Assembly (NCBI GenBank): GCA_028622995.1
Contig: JAJQJQ010000004.1
Coordinates: 3,720,001 to 3,784,000 of the forward strand
Direction of reading: 5' to 3'
DNA from: Panagrolaimus kolymaensis
Taxonomy: Eukaryota; Nematoda; Chromadorea; Rhabditida; Panagrolaimidae
Length of the DNA: 64,000 bases
Both the position numbers and the translations under genes were made by a program. Position 1 is the stretch's first letter, and the number at the start of each line of letters is the position of its first letter. Positions 57,720 through 64,000 of the stretch are shown in pieces. The notes below the pieces were generated by a model. The model saw only the letters and a program-made list of their open reading frames with translations. It did no database searches and was not told the origin of the DNA.

Positions 57720-58335
57720 TAATAATTCATCAAAAGAATTTTTTTTATCTAACTTTAGGTACATGATACTGTATGGTATCTTGCAAGAAAGTGTCCATTT
57801 TTTACAATTATTTTCTTGTTGTTGCGAATAATATGTTTCTTTATAAATTTGGATAAACTAAAATAAATTTGTAATACAGTATCTTCCAACAAAATACGAA
57901 TATGTGGTCATAAAAAAAAGAATGGCATCAGAGTTTTAGATAACAAAAGGTTATTTTTTTATCCATGTGTTTAGCATTGATGTGTTGTTTTAATGTTTTT
58001 TTGATCATTGACCCAAGTTTTTGGCGCTCAAACACTTGAGTCCACCATCGGGAGCTTATCGAAGATTATGACAGGATGGCAAAGGTTATATAATCGATCC
58101 ACTTTTTTATTGACATGAGACGGTTTAGTCCTTTTCTTGCTCATTTCTCTAACTTTGTCATTCGTTTTATTTTTTGATATTAAACAAAGCAATCGCTTTC
58201 AACGCTTTTGTCATTTTAGCGGTATTCGATAACTTTTGAAAATATTATGAGATCGTTAAATTTTGGTTTTAATCTTATCATGTCGATAGCTTAATTCCGT
58301 AATTACCTTGCCAAATTTACAACATTTTTAGAATT
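57720..58335. other. Spacer between the tandem copies
   Basis: 616 bp without a gene. TTTTTAG ending at 58330 is the likely trans-splice site for copy 2. Confidence 0.45.
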
Positions 58336-59011
58336 ATGTTACGTGTTACACCATTGTTTGCATTATTTTTGACATTTTTGGTTATTAACCAATCCTTGGC
58401 TGCTCCCATTCCAAAGGAAGAAGTTGGCCAGGTTTTAATATTCATACCGAATATCGGTTAATTTAAATTTTAATTTTAGGTTTTGAAAACAAGCTGGTCA
58501 CAAGTAGTGAATAAATTCAAAGAAGCATTCAATGAATTGAAATTATTTTTTTACTCCCTTTTCTTCTCAGTAAGTATAGGATTTTATTGACCAAAAATAC
58601 AAGGTTGTTGTTTTGAACAATGATAAGAAGCTATCCCAAAAATTAAATTTTTTTTCACTCTAAACTAGCTTTAATTTAGTTTTTATTGCTACTCCTAACT
58701 TTCTCTTATCATTTTAGGCTGAGCAAAAAGCAGCATTTAAAAGTTTAAAAAATGCTAATGAAGAAGTTAAGCTAACATTTGAAGAGATCAAAGCCATGTC
58801 CACAGAAAATATGACTATATCCGAATTTCTTGAAGCTTTAAAAAAATTTAAAGCAATCGTGTTCGAACATCTTGAAGCGGCAAAAAGTGTTTACAAAGCT
58901 TTTAATCGTGATTCTATCTTACCAGAGGATCTTCAAGAAAAATATGACGATATGCAAAAACAGATTGAAAAATATGAATCAAAGCTTGATTCACCAATGG
59001 AAAAAGTATAA
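58336..59011 (+). CDS. Small secreted helical protein, copy 2
   Basis: Three exons, 58336-58431, 58480-58569 and 58718-59011, encode 159 residues. Signal peptide MLRVTPLFALFLTFLVINQS followed by LAAPIPKEE is nearly identical to copy 1. Exon 2 is again exactly 90 bp (VVNKFKEAFNELKLFFYSLF), while exon 3 has diverged (helical, ends YESKLDSPMEKV). The signal peptide and exon 2 are more conserved than the C-terminus. Function unknown. Confidence 0.8.
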
Positions 59012-62000
59012 TCTTAACTTTCTCGTGACACTGGAGTCTGTAAAAGCTTTAATTGCATGAAGATAACATAACATACATCATTTTTACAAAAATTTTCTCA
59101 TCTTCAATTCTTTATTTTTCTGTTTTAAAATAAATCGAATTGGATAAACAACAATCATCGGAGTTACATTTTACAAAGCTGCTTTTATTTAACTTTTGCA
59201 AATTTATATATTTTTTTCCAAAAACCCATTAAATGTTTTCGATTCATTAATTGTTTATGAGAAAATGATAACATGACTATCAAATATGTTTATGAATTCT
59301 CTCAAGGCTATGATCAAATGTAAAAAAAATTAATTTTTTTGCCAATGTCTCTGGAACTTTGATGTTCACGTTTTTCTCGCATGCATTTTCTTCTTTTTTA
59401 TTTGTTTTGATTCAAAACTTAAAACACTAAAAGTAGAAAAGAAATCAACAATAAATAACAATAACAAAGTCTTATAATTGTTTTTATTTATAAATTAATT
59501 ATGTTATGCTTGCAGCAAGAAAATTATAAAAAAACGAAGGAAAAAATATGATGCATACTTGTAGTATCGTAGTAGTATCTTTAAACTATCGGAAACACGC
59601 GGTTTTTTATATTTGCTTTTGTTTGGATTTAGTCAAATGACTTTTTTAACCTTCAATGTTTGTTTACGTTTAAAATTCCTCTTTTGCTAGAGAAATGATA
59701 GATTTAGCATTCGTAAAGCAAATTATTCAGAAAAATATAACTCGTGGAATCAAAGAAGCTTTTATTCTCGTTCATACATGTGAAACATTAAATACTGCCT
59801 CAAGCAAAAAGAAATACCGTGACAACTTTTTGCATCATTTTTTGTTGCTCCAATTGCAGCCAACTGCTTTTGCAAACAGCTTTTCAGTTTGAATCAAATC
59901 AAAACAAATTGAAGCTCTTTTTAACTAATCATCCATCTTTCTAGAAAATTTCAAATTTACTTCGATCATACAAACATATTATTTTAATCTCTGATTTTTT
60001 GATTCCTCTTTCGAGTGAAATCGACTTTTAAAAGTTGTTTTTCTTGTTTTTATTTTTCAAAAGCTGTTATGAATAATAAAAAATTTTTTTTTGAGATCAT
60101 CAAGTTTATTTACAAATAAATTAATTTTTAAAAGAATGTTATTATCAAATGTCTGCGAACTATCATCGATGACGGGGGCTTTCCAAATCTTTAAAAAAAC
60201 AACCATGCGGTTTTTATTTTTTTATGCAGAAACATAAAGAAGTTTCATTGAAACAACGAAAAAAACTCTGACACGTGCATGTGATTCATTAGTTTGAAGC
60301 CTAAATTCAGATGACTCCACTTTTTTTTGTGTCTTTTCTCATTTTTTACCACACATAATCAAATCAAGTTTGTCACAAAAAAATCTATGAGTGCAATTTA
60401 GGCGCTAAAGTTCCTTGTTTGTCAAAAAAAAGGAGAGCATAACCAACCTAAAACGGCGAGGTGATAGGGTAAACAAAGACATTCATCAAATTATATACAG
60501 TATCATACCTTCCGTCGCGCATAAAGATTCTCTCAGCCTAAATTAAATTATAATTTTTTTTTTATCAAAGTCATAAATCTTTTCTAGATGAAACAAACCC
60601 CTCTGTTTTTTTGCATCTTTATTATTATTTTTTCATGATCAAAGTTTATTTGTGTTTTGTTGATTCCCCAATTTTTTTCTTTCCTTCTCCTTCTGAAGAC
60701 ACTCCAACAATTGATCGATCGATGCGTGTGTCTTCTCTCTCTCTCTCTCTCTCCTTCTTCTTCCTTCATTGACTGAGCTTTTGAACTATCTTTTAGAATT
60801 GATCAAAACGCATGAATCTCACGTTTTCGTTAAATCAAAAGTTTGTCGTCACTGAATATAATAAATAAAAAAAACTCTGATAGAATCGAAAAAGTGTTAT
60901 TTCTCGAAGTTTTTTTATGATTTATTGGCGCCTAACAAAATGACGCGTGTCCATGGCAATTTTATATAATTAGTCATTTCCGATTATGATAGAATTGGAA
61001 GACAAATTGTAAGTTAATGAGGTGGCATTTTTTGGTCAATGGACTTGGCACCCTTAAGGAACATATGTATGTATGTATGCACAAAGAGAGACATCGAGGG
61101 TTTTAGAAAAATAAAGACGAGAAGAAAAGAAACAGAGATGGAAAAACTTGAAAGACAGCAAACCCAAACAAAGCCTTTCTTTAAAAAATTGTAATTTTTT
61201 TTAAAGAAAAGAAAAAGAAATGATTAAAGATTATTCAAAAAAAAAATTTTTGGTGTTAAATATTTTGTTGATAATAATTTGTTTATTATTTATTTTGAGA
61301 GAAGATGAAAAACACATGATCTTCACACTTTTTCTAAAATTATTATTATTACACTTTGTTTAAAAGGAAAGTAAATTTTAAAATGCGTATAATTAAATAA
61401 GTCTTGACAGGCAGGGTTTACACATAGTTAAGTTGTTACACTTCCAAAAACCAATTAAATAATGCTTATTTTAAAACCATTCCATTTTTTCTATTGTGAA
61501 GAAATGTAAACAAAGGTTAATTTCAATATAAAATCATAAAATTGTTAATGTTTCATAAATGTTTTTAGATGGAACATGATTAAACAAAAATGTATGACTT
61601 CACGAGACATGAATGTTTTTAAAATTATGAAACTATGAGTAATTTGAGAAAATAATATTTTTGTAATTTTGCAATAACACAAACAAAGTTAAAACATATT
61701 TTGATAAATATTTTTCGTGTTCCTAATTAAAATATCTGAGAAACAATAGCTATATTGTAACAATCCGCTTTGATATTACGGTAGTCAATCGATAAAGAAA
61801 ATTGCTCCAACAATGCCTTTGTCTTACGATACTTTATCTTTTTCCGCTCAAACCTTTTTTACAACTATTAATTGCTGCCGAAATTTCTTAATTGCTCCTA
61901 ATTTGGGTGTGTAAACCAGCAATAAATTTAATTGATTTTTTTGTTTCTCCATTAAACTAAAATTAGCCTTAATTAAACTGATAAATATATCTTCTTTTTT

Positions 62001-64000
62001 TTAATTTGCATTAGTTAAAAAAATCTATTACCGAGCTCGTAAAGCATCTCTCTCATTAAACTTTTGAATTATGCCAGAAAATTAAAGCATAGCTCCTTTT
62101 TTGTCTGATGTAAATATTTCACAAAAAAAACTATTTGTCCAAGGATCATTTTTTTCTTTTCTTCATCACACAAAAAAGATCTTGAAACACTCAAATAAAT
62201 AAATTAAAAAAACTGGCGGAAATTCTTTAAGTTGAAAGGTTTGCACTATTTTATTGCACAAATTTGTGTGATAAAAACCTCCATAAATTTTATTTCATTT
62301 TCTTTATAATGATTGCCCACCCAACATGTGAAGATTTAAAGTTAGCATTGAAATTATAAATTTCACTATAAAATTTAGGTTTGATTATGGTTACACGTGG
62401 TGTCAACGTGTGCTCTTATTATTTTTACTTACTATCATCCAAATCAAATATACACTCTTTCATTTTTTTCGGGTACAAATGTCCGTCGTTTTTTATATTT
62501 CTTTTAAAATTTATGGGTTTTTAACTCGTTTTTTCCTTTTTGGTTCGCTTAAGTATAATTTACTACACTGAGACGATAGACATTAAGGAGAAAATAAAAG
62601 TGCAAAGAATAATCACAAAGTTATGGACTGAAAGTTTAGCAAAAAAAATAATCAAGAAATGTTGCAAAATTTATTTTGTCTAAAAAACTTTATAGTTGAA
62701 AGTCTGAAGAAATTAGGGTGTATTAATGAGCAACGAACATTGGAAGCACAAATTCCTAACAATTAAATTTGAAAAAAAGACAAAACCTTTTGATTGAGTG
62801 GAAGCAAATTATGCAGAATTGAGAAAAACGGAAATGTGGTTAATTTTTGATCTGTTAAAGATTTTATCTTTCGCAAACATTTCTTTACTTATCGATTATA
62901 ATCAAATATCCATAATGAAAGCAGCCGAAATCTTTAAAGAAAAAACTAATATGAAAAAATAAAACAGCCAAAATGTTCGTAACTTTAAAAAATCAAAAAA
63001 TTTAAAACTCTGTAAAAGCCTTTGCTTTTGAAAGTTGAAAGTAAATCTACGAAGCCCCTTTTTACTGTTTATTGTGAACTTCAATTAAATCTGTGCTTCG
63101 TTTTTTTTGTTGCAAAAACTTGTTCTAAATTTATCTGACAAAAAAAAACTTATTTACTATTTTTTTCAAGGACGTGGTTTAAAAAAATGCCATTTCCTGG
63201 TCACAAGCAAAAGCAGAAGGCCCACGAATTGGGTGTCTATTTCAAACGAGTTTATTCTTTTATTATTTACTTACAAAAATTATTTTTAAGATGGTCACAA
63301 TGTTAAACTATTAAGAAATAATATAGTTATTATTATTTTTGTTTTTTTAGAAAATTAGAACGCAAAAACAACTGTGCAAAAAATTTTTTTTGGCAGTTCA
63401 CGTGTTTTATTGGACAAATAATTGAAAACAAAATATTAATCAGGTCCAAACTAAACTAAACAACAAAAATAACAACTTTTATTTTGCATTCAAAAATAGT
63501 AACATTTGTTTTCTATTAAAAATTATATATTTGCAATAACATGACATTGTTTTGATGGTGACCGTCTGGTGAGATATAAATAAAATGATCTTTTGAAAAA
63601 TGCGTCGCAAATAAAATATGAAATGTTGCAATTTGAAAATATTGAATTTATATTTATGTTACTTTGGTAGAAAGTTTTTGGGTTATAAACTTTGGCACTG
63701 TATGCATCTTTCTAATTTCAATAATCTTATGAGGACCTGTCTACTTATCCTAACGCAGTTTTTAACGTTTGGAGTTTTTAATACTTTTCCAAACTTTTAA
63801 AACTAAAAAAACTATAGTTGTAATATTTTTTTATTAGCATATTTTTTGAAAATCATTCAAATCAAACCCAATTAACTTCCGACTCATTGTTTTACAGTTA
63901 AAAAAAAGCGTTCTTTGTCTTACAATTATTTTTGTTTCCACCGCCAATCTGTCTCTCTCATTTTTTTTATTTTTTAAAGTTGCGAATTCGAAACAAAAAA
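59012..64000. other. Five kb without a supportable gene
   Basis: AT-rich with homopolymer runs, a (CT)n microsatellite at about 60734-60753 and TATG repeats near 61065-61078. Open frames are short, low complexity and lack splice partners. It may hold distal regulatory sequence or a large intron of a gene extending right of the window; no element is identified. Confidence 0.5.

Noticed and set aside
59695..59892. 65-codon frame starting MIDLAF
   Set aside because: Isolated in a gene-poor 5 kb region with no splice sites or family resemblance.

Overview
The window is nuclear DNA of a nematode. It is AT-rich, with compact multi-exon genes, mostly 45-60 bp introns, TTTTAG/TTTCAG acceptors, and acceptor-like TTTCAG sites a few bases upstream of several start codons, as expected for spliced-leader trans-splicing. 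Closely spaced same-strand genes look like operons. The species cannot be named from sequence alone. All gene models were assembled by hand from reading frames, splice signals and codon phase; every model closes in frame except where noted.

Layout. 1.1-5.2 kb: paired-like homeobox gene of the UNC-42 type (+) with a 2.5 kb first intron. 5.5-6.5 kb: unknown secreted protein (-). 7.4-11.4 kb: two coiled-coil paralogues flanking a DGAT2-family acyltransferase (+), with a 233 bp near-identical block shared by the paralogues. 11.9-14.1 kb: a decayed CK1/TTBK-like kinase (-) with two in-frame stops, a partial duplicate of it, a 47-48 bp minisatellite and a 196 bp palindrome. 14.4-17.0 kb: UBA3 (NEDD8 E1) and PIG-Q (GPI synthesis), a likely operon. 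17.3-19.8 kb: POLE3 histone-fold protein and a REPS-like EH-domain protein (-), a likely second operon. 20.1-24.5 kb: DDX47 helicase (+), tail-to-tail with a nucleotide-sugar transporter (-) whose exons are dispersed over 2.7 kb. 26.8-29.0 kb: secreted Cys-rich/Thr-rich protein. 30.2-32.4 kb: SLC5 sodium-coupled transporter.

32.5-41.6 kb: three class-3 lipases (-), interspersed with a 402 aa unknown protein, lipin and an unknown 228 aa protein (+). 42.4-44.5 kb: a small secreted Cys-rich peptide of the nematode ASABF/CS-alpha-beta antimicrobial type, interrupted by a 1.8 kb foldback transposon that carries a nested hAT-like MITE. 45.4-47.0 kb: a Rab-like GTPase and a small Gly/Tyr-rich secreted peptide. 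47.0-49.7 kb: mostly non-coding, with two small inverted-repeat elements. 49.7-52.1 kb: dynamin-related DRP-1. 52.8-57.0 kb: four closely packed minus-strand genes (ankyrin, BAR, two unknown). 57.1-59.0 kb: tandem pair of small secreted proteins. 59.0-64.0 kb: no supportable gene.

Themes. Many genes are housekeeping. Lipid metabolism recurs (DGAT2, lipin and three lipases), but nothing in the sequence shows they are co-regulated. The most distinctive feature is the defence-peptide gene broken by a nested pair of non-autonomous transposons, with target-site duplications visible for both insertions.
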